Shown: in pieces, positions 16,822 to 24,898 of the stretch
How positions within the stretch are numbered: position 1 is the stretch's first letter
How the letters are laid out: each line of letters opens with the position of its first letter
From: Micromonospora sp. LH3U1
Lineage (GTDB): Bacteria; Actinomycetota; Actinomycetes; Mycobacteriales; Micromonosporaceae
DNA length: 64,000 nt
Assembly (NCBI RefSeq): GCF_028475105.1
Contig: NZ_CP116936.1
Coordinates: forward strand, 5,269,501 to 5,333,500
Direction: 5' to 3'
Program-made: the position numbers and the translations under genes
Notes under the pieces: generated by a model
The model's database searches: none
Told to the model about the DNA's origin: nothing
Seen by the model: the letters and a program-made list of their open reading frames with translations, nothing else

Positions 16822-17691
16822 ATGCACACGCTCCGTACCGCGCCCCGCCGGCTGCTGGCCGGCTCCGGCGCGCTCCTGCTCACCACCGCCCTCGCCGCCG
16901 CCGGCGCCCCGGTTCCGGCCAGTGCCGCGACCGGCGCGGGCACCGTCGGATACGTCCGGCTCGCCCACCTCTCCCCGGACACCCCGGCCGTCGACGTCTA
17001 TCTGGCCGCGCCGGGCGCCGCGAAGCCGAGGGTCTTCCCCGGGGTCGGCTACGGCGTGGTCTCGGACTACCTGGAACTGGCACCCGGCCGATACGCGGTG
17101 GCGATGCGCGAGGCCGGCGCTCCCGCCAGCGATCCCCCGGTGCTCACCACCGAGGTCGCGGTGACCAGCGGCGAGGCGTACACGGTGGCCGGTGTCGGCC
17201 GGTACGCAGACCTGGGGCTGCGGGTGCTCAACGATGACCTCAGCACGCCCACGCAGGGCCGCGCCAAGGTGCGTGTCGTGCAGGCATCCGTGCGTACCCC
17301 CGTGCTCGACGTGGCCGCCGCCGACGGCCCGATGATCGCCGACGGCGTGCAGTTCGCGACGACGACCGAATACCAGGAGGTCGAGCCGGGCAGCTGGCGG
17401 CTCCGGTTGACGGGTGCCGGCGGGCCGAGCACCGACGCCGAGGTGCGGCTCAGCGGCGGCGCGGTCTACTCACTGCTGGTGCTCGACGCGAAGCAGGGCG
17501 GGCTCACCGCCGAACTGCGCCGCGACGCCGAGGGCGGCACCGTCGTCCCCGTCGGCGGGGTGGACACCGGCGCTGGCGGCACCGCGAGGGCCGGGCTCGG
17601 CGCGTACCCCCTGATGGCCGGCGGTTTGGCCGCGGCGGCCGTCGCGGTCACCCTGCTGTTGTGGCGCCGACGGCGGCGCACCACCTGGTGA
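16822..17691 (+). CDS. DUF4397 surface protein with C-terminal membrane anchor
   Basis: A 289-residue exported protein: Sec signal peptide (RRLLAGSGALLLTTALAAAG), two DUF4397 beta-domains (VGYVRLAHLSPDTPAVDVYL and RVVQASVRTPVLDVAAADGP), a Gly-rich stretch, a membrane helix and a basic tail (LLLWRRRRRTTW). This tail has the shape of a cell-wall sorting signal, but there is no LPxTG; VPVGGVDTGAGGT precedes the helix. GGAGG lies four bases before the ATG at 16822. The stop overlaps the GTG of a class F sortase (GTGA), so the two proteins are coupled, and the sortase may anchor this protein. Confidence 0.85.
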   Translation: MHTLRTAPRRLLAGSGALLLTTALAAAGAPVPASAATGAGTVGYVRLAHLSPDTPAVDVYLAAPGAAKPRVFPGVGYGVVSDYLELAPGRYAVAMREAGAPASDPPVLTTEVAVTSGEAYTVAGVGRYADLGLRVLNDDLSTPTQGRAKVRVVQASVRTPVLDVAAADGPMIADGVQFATTTEYQEVEPGSWRLRLTGAGGPSTDAEVRLSGGAVYSLLVLDAKQGGLTAELRRDAEGGTVVPVGGVDTGAGGTARAGLGAYPLMAGGLAAAAVAVTLLLWRRRRRTTW

Positions 17692-18338
17692 ACACCGGGC
17701 CCGACCCGTCGATCCGGCGGCACCGCGACCGCCGGGTGCCGCTGGTCGCGCTGGTCGCGGCAGGCGCGGCGGTCTGCCTGGCCGCCGGCACCGGGGTCGG
17801 GCTCGCCACCACCGGTGCCGCGCCGCCGGCGGCGAGCTGGCACCCCGGCTGCGCCGACGACTGCCCGTCGACGGCCGCCGCGCCCGCGCCACAGGGACCA
17901 CCCACTCGGGTACGCGTACCGCGCATCGGCCTCGACTCCACGCTCACGGTGCTGGGCCTGGACCGCGCCGGTGCGCTGATCCCGCCGACCGACTTCGACA
18001 CGGCTGGCTGGTACGGCGGTGGCCCGGCCCCCGGCGACACCGGCCCGGCCGTGCTCGCCGGGCACCTGGATTCGCGGCGCGGTCCGGCGGTCTTCGCCCG
18101 GCTCGGTGAGCTGCGGCCCGGCGACCGGGTCGAGGTGTGGCGCGGCGGACAGCGGTTGTCGTTCCGGGTGACCGGGTCGCTGCGTACCCGCAAGGATCAG
18201 TTCCCGACAGCCGTGGTCTACGGGCCGACGCCCGGCGCGGAGCTGCGCCTGGTCACCTGCGGCGGCGACTTCGACCGGCGGAGCGGGCACTACCGGGACA
18301 ACGTGGTGGTTTTCGCGGTGACCGAGGCCGCGGGCTGA
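17688..18338 (+). CDS. Class F sortase
   Basis: A 216-residue membrane-anchored transpeptidase. It has a short cytoplasmic N-terminus, a membrane helix (PLVALVAAGAAVCLAAG), then the sortase beta-barrel starting RVRVPRIGLDSTLTVLGLD. The catalytic histidine is in VLAGHLDS, the cysteine in LRLVTCGG, and the arginine is probably in the FDRRSGHYRDNVVVF segment. This is the class F arrangement common in actinomycetes. The GTG at 17688 overlaps the DUF4397 stop by GTGA. That gene is the likely substrate or partner. Confidence 0.9.
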   Translation: MNTGPDPSIRRHRDRRVPLVALVAAGAAVCLAAGTGVGLATTGAAPPAASWHPGCADDCPSTAAAPAPQGPPTRVRVPRIGLDSTLTVLGLDRAGALIPPTDFDTAGWYGGGPAPGDTGPAVLAGHLDSRRGPAVFARLGELRPGDRVEVWRGGQRLSFRVTGSLRTRKDQFPTAVVYGPTPGAELRLVTCGGDFDRRSGHYRDNVVVFAVTEAAG

Positions 18339-18446
18339 TCACCTCGGGTTCAAGGAAGTCGGGGTGTCCGGCTCGCCGCATGCACCGGTTTCCGGGATCG
18401 CGAGTGGATCATCGGGTTAGCCTCACGACCGACGCCAGCATCGGCG

Positions 18447-18797
18447 TCAGAGCGGGCGGCGGCCGGCGAAGCCGCACTCGGCCCGGTGGTACCAGCGCAC
18501 ATCGGAGTCGCCCTCCAGCCAGCACCAGAGCACGGCGCGGCCGGCCCGCTCGCCGGGGAAGTCGAGCAGCACCGGGGCGATGCCCTTGACCTGGATGTCG
18601 TGCTGGTGCAGCTCGTCGACGACGGCATGCAGCCGGGCCTCCAGCGCCTTTACCTCAGCCAGCCCGCCGAGCGCGCTCACGCCGTGGTCGGCCAGGTCGG
18701 CGCGCAGCTCGGCCAGGTCGGCCCGGACCCGGATCAGCTCGTCGACACGCGGCTGCAGGGTGGCCACCAGGTGCCGGGCCTGGGCGAGTGTGAACAC
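18447..18797 (-). CDS. DUF2203 family protein
   Basis: A 116-residue protein starting at the GTG at 18797 (VFTLAQARHLVATLQPRVDE). An N-terminal helical segment is followed by the DUF2203 signature: DIQVKGIAPVLLDFPGERAG, VLWCWLEGD and RWYHRAECGFAGRRPL. The function of this family is not known. It lies 46 bp downstream of proC on the same strand and could be co-transcribed. Confidence 0.8.
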   Translation of the reverse strand: MFTLAQARHLVATLQPRVDELIRVRADLAELRADLADHGVSALGGLAEVKALEARLHAVVDELHQHDIQVKGIAPVLLDFPGERAGRAVLWCWLEGDSDVRWYHRAECGFAGRRPL

Positions 18798-18843
18798 CGG
18801 GCCAGTATGCGGCACGCACGGCCCCGCGAAGCGCCCCGAACGC

Positions 18844-19662
18844 TCAGTCGGCCTGGGCCGCCAGCTCGCGGGCGCGATCCCGGGCAGCCTCCAGTGCGGC
18901 GAGCATCGCCGCCCGTACGCCGTGCTTCTCCAGCTCACGGATCGCGGAGATGGTGGTGCCGGCCGGCGAGGTGACCGCCTCGCGCAGCTTGACCGGGTGC
19001 TCGCCGGAATCGCGCAGCATCACCGCCGAACCGATCGCGGTCTGCACGATCAGCTCGTGTGCCACCTGCCGGGGTAGCCCGAGCAGGATCCCCGCGTCGA
19101 TCATGGCCTCGACCAGCAGGTAGAAGTAGGCCGGACCGGAGCCGGAGAGCGCGGTGACCGCGTCCTGTTGTGACTCGGGCACCCGGATCGTCTGACCGAG
19201 GGGCTTGAACATCTCCTCGGCCAACGCGAGGTGCGCCCCGGTGGCGTACGCGCCTGCCGAGATCGCGGTCATCGCCTCGTCGACCAGCGCCGGGGTATTG
19301 GTCATCACCCGGACCACCGGGGTGCCATCGGGCAGCCGGCGGCTGAAGAAACTGGTGGGCAGACCGGCGCAGAGCGAAATGACGAGCTTGTCGGCCGGCA
19401 CCTTGGGGCCGATCTCGTCGAGCAGCGCGGCGGCGTCCTGCGGCTTCACGGAGACCGCGAGCACCGCCGCCTCGTCCACCGCCGTCAGGTTGTCGACCAC
19501 CCGTACGCCGTAGCGGGCGGTCAACTCCTCGGCGCGGGCTGGCCGGCGGGCGGTGGCCAGCAGTCGGTCCACCGGCCATCCCGAGCGCAGCAGCCCGGAG
19601 AGCATCAGCTCACCAATCTTGCCCGCGCCGATCACCGCAACGGTGTGCACCCCAGCTGCCAT
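18844..19662 (-). CDS. proC: Pyrroline-5-carboxylate reductase
   Basis: Last step of proline biosynthesis: NAD(P)H-dependent reduction of pyrroline-5-carboxylate. The 272-residue protein has the Rossmann start VAVIGAGKIGELMLSGLLRS, the VSVKPQD motif, the RVMTNTPALVDEAMT segment and the C-terminal ProC signature with SGSGPAYFYLLVEA and LREAVTSPAGTTISAIREL. Length is normal. Palindrome D lies just upstream, between pfkA and proC. Confidence 0.95.
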   Translation of the reverse strand: MAAGVHTVAVIGAGKIGELMLSGLLRSGWPVDRLLATARRPARAEELTARYGVRVVDNLTAVDEAAVLAVSVKPQDAAALLDEIGPKVPADKLVISLCAGLPTSFFSRRLPDGTPVVRVMTNTPALVDEAMTAISAGAYATGAHLALAEEMFKPLGQTIRVPESQQDAVTALSGSGPAYFYLLVEAMIDAGILLGLPRQVAHELIVQTAIGSAVMLRDSGEHPVKLREAVTSPAGTTISAIRELEKHGVRAAMLAALEAARDRARELAAQAD

Positions 19663-19689
19663 GTCGCCCGCACCCCTCCCTCACCCCGC

Positions 19690-19747
19690 CGATCTAGGGC
19701 GGATCGTCGTTAGTTGATCTCCCGAAACAGCGATATGCCCTAGATCG
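19690..19747. repeat. Intergenic palindrome D (GATCTAGGGC family)
   Basis: Arms CGATCTAGGGC (19690-19700) and GCCCTAGATCG (19737-19747) are perfect 11-base inverted repeats. Pairing continues imperfectly inwards (GGATCGTCGTT against AACAGCGATAT). It lies between pfkA and proC, which run in the same direction, so here it would separate co-directional genes. Confidence 0.65.
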
Positions 19748-19803
19748 ACGGGCGGTGGGCGGCGCGGCGCGGCGCGGCGGGCCCGCGGGGCCGGCGCGGC
19801 GCG

Positions 19804-19821
19804 CGGCGCGGCGCCGCGCCG
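19804..19821. terminator. GC-only palindrome downstream of pfkA
   Basis: An 18-base perfect palindrome with centre GGCGCGGC/GCCGCGCC starts 12 bp after the pfkA stop, within an about 75-bp run made almost only of G and C. No T tract follows, so factor-independent termination is uncertain. Confidence 0.35.
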
Positions 19822-19832
19822 GCGACCGTCGG

Positions 19833-20861
19833 TCAGCTGCCGAAGAAGACTTCGGCCTCGGCGTACCGCTCCAGCGGTACGGTCTTCAGCTCGCGGGTGG
19901 CCTCCGCGAGGGGCACCCGGACGATGTCGGTGCTCTGCATCGCGACCATCTTGCCCCAGTCGCCGTCGTTGACCGCGTCGATGGCCTGCAGGCCCAGGCG
20001 GGTGGCGAGCACCCGGTCGAAGGCGGTCGGGGTGCCACCGCGCTGGATGTGGCCCAGCACCACGGTGCGGGCCTCCTTGCCGGTCTTGGCCTCCAGCTGC
20101 TCGGCGAGCCACTGGCCGATGCCGCCGAGGCGGACGTGGCCGAACGAGTCCAGCTCCTGATTGGCGAGGACCATCTGGCCGTCCAGCGGCTGGGCGCCCT
20201 CGGCGACCACCACGATCGGGGCGTACTGGTGCTGGAAGCGCTTCTCGACGTAGCCGGCCACCTGCTCGACGTCGAACTGCCGCTCGGGCAGCAGGATCAC
20301 GTTGGCGCCGCCGGCCAGGCCGGCGTGCAGGGCGATCCAACCGGCGTGCCGGCCCATCACCTCGACGACCAGGGTGCGGTGGTGGCTCTCCGCGGTGGTG
20401 TGCAGGCGGTCGATGGCCTCCATCGCGATGTTGACCGCGGTGTCGAAGCCGAAGGTGTAGTCGGTGGCACCGAGGTCGTTGTCGATCGTCTTCGGCACGC
20501 CGACCACGTGCACACCCAGCTCGTAGAGCTTGGTGGCCACGCCGAGGGTGTCCTCGCCGCCGATCGCGATCAGCGCGTCCACGCCCTGTGCGGCGAGGTT
20601 GTCCTTGATCCGCTCGACGCCGTTTTCGATCTTGAACGGGTTGGTCCGGGACGAGCCGAGGATGGTGCCGCCGCGGGGCAGGATGCCGCGGACGTCGGCG
20701 ATGTCCAGGGGCCGGGAGAGACCCTCCAGCGGGCCCTTCCAGCCGTCCCGGAAGCCCACGAACTCGTGACCGTAAGTGGCGACGCCCTTGCGGACCACCG
20801 CCCGGATGACCGCATTGAGACCTGGGCAGTCGCCGCCGCCGGTGAGCACGCCGATACGCAT
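19833..20861 (-). CDS. pfkA: 6-phosphofructokinase, predicted PPi-dependent
   Basis: A 342-residue group III phosphofructokinase. It has MRIGVLTGGGDCPGLNAVIR at the start, then IGGEDTLGVA, VPKTIDNDLGATD (catalytic TIDND), and EVMGRHAGWIALHAG. The residue equivalent to E. coli Gly104 is Asp (GGEDT). In actinomycete group III enzymes Asp here goes with pyrophosphate as phosphoryl donor, while Gly (GGEGT) goes with ATP. A PPi enzyme could run glycolysis reversibly. The ATG at 20861 is chosen over an upstream in-frame ATG because the latter contains the AGGAGG ribosome site. Confidence 0.92.
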   Translation of the reverse strand: MRIGVLTGGGDCPGLNAVIRAVVRKGVATYGHEFVGFRDGWKGPLEGLSRPLDIADVRGILPRGGTILGSSRTNPFKIENGVERIKDNLAAQGVDALIAIGGEDTLGVATKLYELGVHVVGVPKTIDNDLGATDYTFGFDTAVNIAMEAIDRLHTTAESHHRTLVVEVMGRHAGWIALHAGLAGGANVILLPERQFDVEQVAGYVEKRFQHQYAPIVVVAEGAQPLDGQMVLANQELDSFGHVRLGGIGQWLAEQLEAKTGKEARTVVLGHIQRGGTPTAFDRVLATRLGLQAIDAVNDGDWGKMVAMQSTDIVRVPLAEATRELKTVPLERYAEAEVFFGS

Positions 20862-21033
20862 GATCCGCTCATCCTCCTGGAGCATCAGGTAAAGCCCGAT
20901 TTGCCCCAGGATATGTGTCAGGTCAGACCATCGGCGCCGTTGCCGGCCCGGGGCGGGCCGTCACTGCGCACTGTAGTCGGCCTGCCTGTGCGACGACAGC
21001 GCGCCCCGGGGCTACCCGCCCGATGACCGCTGC

Positions 21034-21537
21034 TCAGAAGGTCACCTCGCGGTTCTCGCCGGCCTTCGGCGGGTGTCCCGTGACCGCGGCCTTCGCGAAG
21101 CCGAGCAGGTTGACCATGGCGCTGCTCGCCGAGTCCCAGTACTCGGCGGAACTGGCGTGCACCTTGATCAGCGTGAGGCTGGGGGTGTCCAGCCCGTCAG
21201 GGAACCACGCCTTGAGCAACGGGCTCCACAGCCGCTCGGCCCGGGCTCGATCGAAGCCCTCGGTGGCGGTGCCGGAGATCGACACCCAGGCATTGTGCTT
21301 CTGGTCGGAGAAGGCGACGTTGACCTCCGGGTTGACCCGGAGCTGGCGGACCTTGGCCGAGTCGGCGGAGGCGAAGAACCACAACTCGCCGTCGAACTCG
21401 GCCTCCTGGAGCCCCATCGGCCGGCTCACCTGCCGCCCGTCCAAAGCGATCGTGGTGAGCATGCAGATCCGCGCGGCCCGGGCCAGTTCGGTGACCCGGG
21501 CGCGGGCCTCGTCGGCGCTGGTCGGCTGGTTGCTCAT
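21034..21537 (-). CDS. Pyridoxamine 5-phosphate oxidase-fold protein (general stress type)
   Basis: A 167-residue split-barrel flavin or deazaflavin binding protein of the general-stress-protein-26 group. Typical segments are RICMLTTIALDGRQVSRPMG, ELWFFASADSAKVRQLRVNP and VNVAFSDQKHNAWVSISG, followed by WSPLLKAWFPDGLDTP. It may bind FMN or F420 and act in redox stress; the substrate is unknown. GGGAG lies six bases before the ATG at 21537. Confidence 0.82.
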   Translation of the reverse strand: MSNQPTSADEARARVTELARAARICMLTTIALDGRQVSRPMGLQEAEFDGELWFFASADSAKVRQLRVNPEVNVAFSDQKHNAWVSISGTATEGFDRARAERLWSPLLKAWFPDGLDTPSLTLIKVHASSAEYWDSASSAMVNLLGFAKAAVTGHPPKAGENREVTF

Positions 21538-21614
21538 GGCACTCTCCCTCGGCTCGGCTGGTCGAACCGATGCCCGGGACAGAACCGGTCAAACCTACGA
21601 CGGTGCGACCGCAT

Positions 21615-22112
21615 TCAGCGGCTCGTCATCGCCCGCCACCGGGCCAGATTGTGCCGCGCGTCGACCAGTGCGTCGTGCCGGGCCGCGTCCGCGTCGGGCA
21701 AGGTCGGCCGACCACGGTCGTCCCAGAGCTGCCGCAGCTCCTTGGTGTAGCGGGGAATCTCCCGGGGCAGCGCCGGCATCGCACCCCAGAGCTGGGCGAG
21801 CACCACATGGTCGTACGCGGCGAACCATGCCCACAGCTCCAGTTGCTCGCCCGGCCGGTCGCGGATCGGCTCGACCAGGAAGTCGAACAGGTCGTCGCGG
21901 ATGCGCTCGCGCGACCGCCAGGCCCGGTCCGCCGGGGAGGGCAGCTTGTCCAGCACGTTGCGACGGACCCAGGGCACGGCGCGGGAATCGTCGAACTCGG
22001 TGGAGACCGCGTAGAACTCGCGGCCGTACTCGTCGACGACACCGATCGAGACGAGGTCGACGGTGGTGCCGTCCTCGATGAACTCGCAGTCGTAGAAGTA
22101 GCGGTAGACCAT
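21615..22112 (-). CDS. Rv2179c-like 3-5 exoribonuclease (DEDD fold)
   Basis: A 165-residue RNase T/DEDD-superfamily protein. The N-terminal MVYRYFYDCEFIEDG supplies the first Asp and Glu. WAWFAAYDHVVLAQLWG and HDALVDARHNLARW supply the later Asp/His/Asp motif. M. tuberculosis Rv2179c, in the same region beside aroG, is a founding member with 3-5 exoribonuclease activity. The ATG at 22112 gives the family N-terminus; in-frame ATGs further upstream are possible but add non-conserved residues. Confidence 0.85.
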   Translation of the reverse strand: MVYRYFYDCEFIEDGTTVDLVSIGVVDEYGREFYAVSTEFDDSRAVPWVRRNVLDKLPSPADRAWRSRERIRDDLFDFLVEPIRDRPGEQLELWAWFAAYDHVVLAQLWGAMPALPREIPRYTKELRQLWDDRGRPTLPDADAARHDALVDARHNLARWRAMTSR

Positions 22113-22408
22113 TCCGCCCATCCTCGCCCACCGCCGCGCGGCGGTGACCGGCGGGGGCCGGCGGGACGGCACCGGCCCGGGCCAGCGATGACCCGCACGC
22201 CGACCGGGACGGACACCCGCAGAACGGTACGCCGCAGCTCGCGACGGTCACGGAAGTGCTTCGAGGGGTGTACAGCAAGCGACCGGACCGTCATGATCTG
22301 ATGTGTACCGCTACCGGACGCCGAATCGGTGTCAGTTCACCTTGTCGGGGCCCATCAGGTTCGCCCGGTGAGCGAGTTTGTGGTCCATGACCGGGGAGGG
22401 GTTGGGCC

Positions 22409-23101
22409 GTGGAGGTTCGCCTGCCGGAGCCGGGTGACGCGCTCACGGGTGTCGAGATGTTCGCCGGGTTGGAGCCTGAGGTGCGGCAGCGGGTCATCGC
22501 CGCAGCCGTCCCGCGCACCTACCGCAAGGGTCAGTTGCTCTTCGTGGAGAACGACCCGGGCGAGTCGCTGATCGTGCTGCGCCGCGGCGCGGTGGCCGTC
22601 TTTCGCACCGCACCCACCGGCGAACGGGCCGTGCTGTCGGTAATCCGTCCACCGGACGTGCTCGGCGAGGTCTCCCTGCTCGACGCGTCCACCCGGTCCG
22701 CCTCCGCGGAGGCCATCGAGGACTGCGCGGCGCTCGCACTCTCCCGGGGCGCGTTCATGGAGCTGGTGCACTCCAACCCTCGCATCCTGGACGCGGTGAT
22801 GCGCTCGCTGGGCGGGCTGATCCGCCGGCTGACCGAGCAGAACGCCGACCACGTCTTCCTCGACCTGCCCGGTCGGGTCGCCAAGACGCTGGTCCGGTTG
22901 GCGGGCGAGAGCCAGGCACCGATGATCACGATCGAGCTCAACCAGAGTCAACTGGCCGAGATGGCCGGTGGTTCCCGGCAGAGCGTCAACCAGGCGATCG
23001 GCTCGTTCGCCAGCCGTGGCTGGCTGCGTACCGAGGGGCGTCGGATCGTGGTGACCGACGTGGCCGCGCTGCGCCGCCGCGCCGGCATGAACGACCGCTG
23101 A
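22409..23101 (+). CDS. Crp/Fnr family transcriptional regulator
   Basis: A 230-residue regulator with an N-terminal cyclic-nucleotide-binding beta-barrel (MFAGLEPEVRQRVIAAA, VLRRGAVAVFRT, DVLGEVSLLD) and a long dimer helix. A C-terminal winged helix follows (LNQSQLAEMAGGSRQSVNQA). No N-terminal Cys cluster is present, so an Fe-S FNR role is unlikely. The effector could be cAMP, and two cyclase-domain proteins occur in this window, but that link is inference. The start is a GTG at 22409. Confidence 0.88.
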   Translation: MEVRLPEPGDALTGVEMFAGLEPEVRQRVIAAAVPRTYRKGQLLFVENDPGESLIVLRRGAVAVFRTAPTGERAVLSVIRPPDVLGEVSLLDASTRSASAEAIEDCAALALSRGAFMELVHSNPRILDAVMRSLGGLIRRLTEQNADHVFLDLPGRVAKTLVRLAGESQAPMITIELNQSQLAEMAGGSRQSVNQAIGSFASRGWLRTEGRRIVVTDVAALRRRAGMNDR

Positions 23102-23273
23102 CCAATCCCGACCCGTCCCGGGTCCGCCGCCAACGCGGCACGCGCCGCGGGTGCCCGGACTTGCCGGCCGACCCGTCCCCCACGACCGCACGCACGGCTG
23201 CGCCGGCTACCGAAGGCAGCCGGCGTAACCGTTTTCGCGGGTCAGCGCGTCGGGCTCAGCGGGTCGGGCCGAT

Positions 23274-23420
23274 TCAGCGGCTCGCGCCCGGCTGATAGCC
23301 GGGGCCGGCCCAGAAACCCGGTCCCGCCCAGAAACCCGGTCCCGCCCAGAAGCCGGGTCCCGCCCAGAAGCCCGGCCCTGCCCAGCCGCTCGTGGTCGTG
23401 GTCGTGGTCGTGGTTTCCAT
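23274..23420 (-). CDS. 48-residue peptide with five WAGPGF repeats
   Basis: A small gene with a strong ribosome site (GGGAGG, four bases before the ATG at 23420). The peptide begins MET, followed by seven more Thr, then SG. Next come five exact hexapeptide repeats WAGPGF (the last WAGPGY, residues 13-42), ending QPGASR. Synonymous codons vary between repeats, which suggests the peptide is under selection. No cysteine or membrane helix is present. It is divergent from an MFS exporter across 201 bp, with a tandem operator-like repeat between them. It could be a secreted, structural or precursor peptide. No maturation enzyme (YcaO, radical SAM, lanthipeptide type) lies nearby. Confidence 0.6.
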   Translation of the reverse strand: METTTTTTTTSGWAGPGFWAGPGFWAGPGFWAGPGFWAGPGYQPGASR

Positions 23421-23479
23421 GTCGCCTCCCTGGTCGATGTGCGGTGCCTGTCTGCCGAGGACGCTACGGCGCGAAGCAG

Positions 23480-23499
23480 TGGTACAAAATGGGACAAAT
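23480..23499. promoter_or_regulatory. Tandem 10-bp repeat TGGNACAAA upstream of the WAGPGF gene
   Basis: TGGTACAAAA (23480-23489) is directly followed by TGGGACAAAT (23490-23499). Exact 10-bp spacing puts both on one face of the helix, as for a dimeric regulator. The site lies 60 bp before the peptide start and 123 bp before the MFS start. Confidence 0.4.
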
Positions 23500-23621
23500 C
23501 GACATGAATCACTGGCTGAAGGGTGGTTGTTCGCCCTCCTGCCGCGCTGACAAGGTTGCCGCGCCCGTTCGCATCTCAGGGCCCCTGCCGACATATCAGC
23601 AGCAGTGAGGAGCCACCAGTC

Positions 23622-24842
23622 ATGTCACTACTCCGCAGCAATGTCGGCTTTCGTCGGTACTGGTCCGCGCGCCTGGTGTCGTACGCCGGCGACCAGCTGG
23701 CCCGGACGGCGCTGCTGATCGCCGTCTACGACCGGCACGGCGGCGGCGCGGTTGCCCTGCTGCTCCTGGCGTCGACGGTGCCCCGGCTGCTCGGACCGTT
23801 GCTCGGTGCCTTGGCCGACCGGTTCGACCAACGCCGGCTCATGGTCGGCTGCGACACCGCCCAGGCGTTGACCTACCTCGCCGTTGCGCTGCTCGCGCCA
23901 CCCCTGCCTGTACTACTGGCGCTGATCGCCGCAGCCACCACGGCCGCCACCGCGTTCACCCCGGCCGGTCGCAGTCTGCTGCCCCGCCTGGTCGAACGCG
24001 AGCACCTGCCGGCGGCGAACGCACAGCTCGCGACCGGCGTCAACATCGGGATCGCGGCCGGGCCGGCGATCGGCGGCCTACTACTGGCCACCCTCGGGCT
24101 GACCACCACGCTGCTCGTCGACGCGGCGACCTTCGTACTCTCCGCGTTGCTGATCAGCGGGGTCCGCACACTGTCGGCAACCGGGGTCAAGCGCCGGTCC
24201 GAGCCACTCCACCACGTGCTGCGCGACGGCCTCCGGGTGGTCCGAGGGCACGGCGTCGTCCGCGCCATCTCGGTCGGTTTCCTGATGATGGTGACGTTCG
24301 CCGCGCTGGACAATCTCGCGATCGTCCCCCTCGGACGCTCCGAACTGGGCGCGAGCGAGGTGACGATCGGTCTCCTGGCCACGGCCTACGGCGTCGGCAT
24401 GGTGCTCGGACCGATGTGCCTCGCCCGAACCGGCGTCCGCATCCGAATGGACCTGGTCCTCTACGGCGCGTTGCTCGCGCTGGGCGCCGGAACGCTGGTC
24501 ACCGGCCTCAGCCCGGTGATCGCGCTCGTGATAGCCGGTCAGGCGGTGGCCGGTGTCGGTGCGGGCTGGCACAACGTGGCCGCCGACACCCTCCTCCAGC
24601 AGAACGTGCCCGCCGACCGGTTGGGCGTGGTGTTCGGCACCGTCTACATGTTCCCGTACGGGGCGGAGGCAATGGCCTACGCCGTCGGCGCACCGCTGCT
24701 GGCGGCGGTCGGACCACGGTGGGTGCTGGTCATCTCGGGGTTGGGCGTCCTGGCCACCCTGGGCCTCATCGCACCTCTGCTCACCAGGGCCCTGGGGCTA
24801 CGGCTGCCGACGCGGGGTCGGTTGGCGCCGGCCAACGGATGA
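23622..24842 (+). CDS. MFS transporter
   Basis: A 406-residue major facilitator with about 12 hydrophobic segments. It has the A-type loop motif GALADRFDQRRLMVGCD between helices 2 and 3 and a conserved first segment (NVGFRRYWSARLVSYAGDQL) typical of the enterobactin/macrolide exporter-like group. GAGGAG lies about nine bases before the ATG at 23622. It is divergent from the WAGPGF peptide gene, so export of that peptide or drug efflux are both possible. The substrate is unknown. Confidence 0.88.
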   Translation: MSLLRSNVGFRRYWSARLVSYAGDQLARTALLIAVYDRHGGGAVALLLLASTVPRLLGPLLGALADRFDQRRLMVGCDTAQALTYLAVALLAPPLPVLLALIAAATTAATAFTPAGRSLLPRLVEREHLPAANAQLATGVNIGIAAGPAIGGLLLATLGLTTTLLVDAATFVLSALLISGVRTLSATGVKRRSEPLHHVLRDGLRVVRGHGVVRAISVGFLMMVTFAALDNLAIVPLGRSELGASEVTIGLLATAYGVGMVLGPMCLARTGVRIRMDLVLYGALLALGAGTLVTGLSPVIALVIAGQAVAGVGAGWHNVAADTLLQQNVPADRLGVVFGTVYMFPYGAEAMAYAVGAPLLAAVGPRWVLVISGLGVLATLGLIAPLLTRALGLRLPTRGRLAPANG

Positions 24843-24898
24843 GGTGCCAAAAGGGTGCGGCCGGCGGACCAACAGGCCCGCCGACCGCACCCGGCCGA

